From Agrobacterium rubi TR3 = NBRC 13261 (GTDB taxonomy: Bacteria > Pseudomonadota > Alphaproteobacteria > Rhizobiales > Rhizobiaceae), in contig NZ_BBJU01000024.1 in NCBI RefSeq assembly GCF_000739935.1, positions 1 to 64,000 on the forward strand: a DNA stretch of 64,000 nucleotides, read 5' to 3'. Each line of letters starts with the position of its first letter. Position 1 is the first letter of the stretch. Shown here in pieces: positions 63,932-64,000 of the stretch. The notes beneath the pieces were generated by a model. The model ran no database searches. It saw nothing but the letters and a program-made list of their open reading frames with translations, and was not told where the DNA came from. A program made the translations under genes and the position numbers.

Positions 63932-64000
63932 TTACATTCCGAACGGATGACCCTCGAATCCTTCGAAAGCGACTGCGTTAATTGAAGGGAATTCCTGTTC
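63932..64000 (-). CDS. ipt: Isopentenyl transferase (cytokinin synthesis), C-terminal end only
   Basis: The last 22 codons and the TAA stop (63932-63934) of ipt run leftward from the window edge: EQEFPSINAVAFEGFEGHPF then GM. This matches the remembered Ipt end [20 protein letters not shown] then GMY, lacking the final Tyr. Ipt makes isopentenyl-AMP, the first cytokinin step in crown gall. It converges with gene 6b. Confidence 0.9.
   Translation of the reverse strand, partial: EQEFPSINAVAFEGFEGHPFGM

Overview
The window is a piece of a nopaline-type tumour-inducing (Ti) plasmid of Agrobacterium. Four things show this together: a nopaline synthase gene 0.35 kb inside a T-DNA right border of the nopaline type; the plant-expressed oncogenes 6b and ipt behind it; a nopaline uptake and catabolism (noc) region just outside the border; and the Ti backbone block of repABC divergent from traI-trb, with tra boxes between them. 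The strain cannot be named from the sequence alone.

Layout. 1-254: 3' end of the AHL lactonase gene aiiB. 387-4322: a three-gene sugar-type ABC transporter. 4479-15756: a scavenging region with two AhpD-like proteins, an acyl-CoA-dehydrogenase-like flavoenzyme, a haloalkane dehalogenase homologue, a GMC oxidoreductase, an SDR, two LLM-type flavin monooxygenases and an SsuABC-like sulfonate transporter. 16311-18197: a PhzF-like enzyme divergent from a LysR regulator. 18217-27168: an accessory island of small unknown genes, a possible fertility-inhibition protein, a RES toxin-antitoxin operon with a nuclease-like third gene, a zinc-peptidase/helicase-nuclease pair that looks like an undescribed defence module, and a DUF1612-type protein. 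27451-32410: a serine recombinase and the repABC replicon (minus strand) with repD, two parS sites and the antisense RNA. 32411-43061: tra boxes, traI and trbB-C-D-E-J-K-L-F-G-H-I. 43293-59498: the noc region. 59637-59661: right border. 59662-64000: T-DNA with nos, an unidentified T-DNA gene, 6b, a decayed ipt copy and the 3' end of ipt.

How the genes work together. Transformed plant cells make nopaline with Nos. The bacterium takes it up with NocPTQM and cleaves it with the nopaline oxidase (NoxB, a small 2Fe-2S subunit, NoxA). Arginase then gives ornithine, and ornithine cyclodeaminase gives proline. A LysR regulator (nocR-like) is divergent from nocP. A closely similar 34-bp sequence stands before both nocP and noxB and is a good candidate for its operator. 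A HyuA/HyuB pair of the 5-oxoprolinase family may open the lactam form, pyronopaline. Conjugation (trb) and copy number (rep) are tied to quorum sensing through tra boxes between repA and traI.

The most promising new biology is the 21978-25878 pair: a HExxH peptidase followed by a superfamily 2 helicase with a C-terminal PD-(D/E)xK-like motif. The RES operon (19440-21744), the opine-dehydrogenase-family gene inside the noc operon, and the hairpin covering the traI ribosome binding site come next. All family assignments are from reading motifs and from memory of known proteins; no database search was run.
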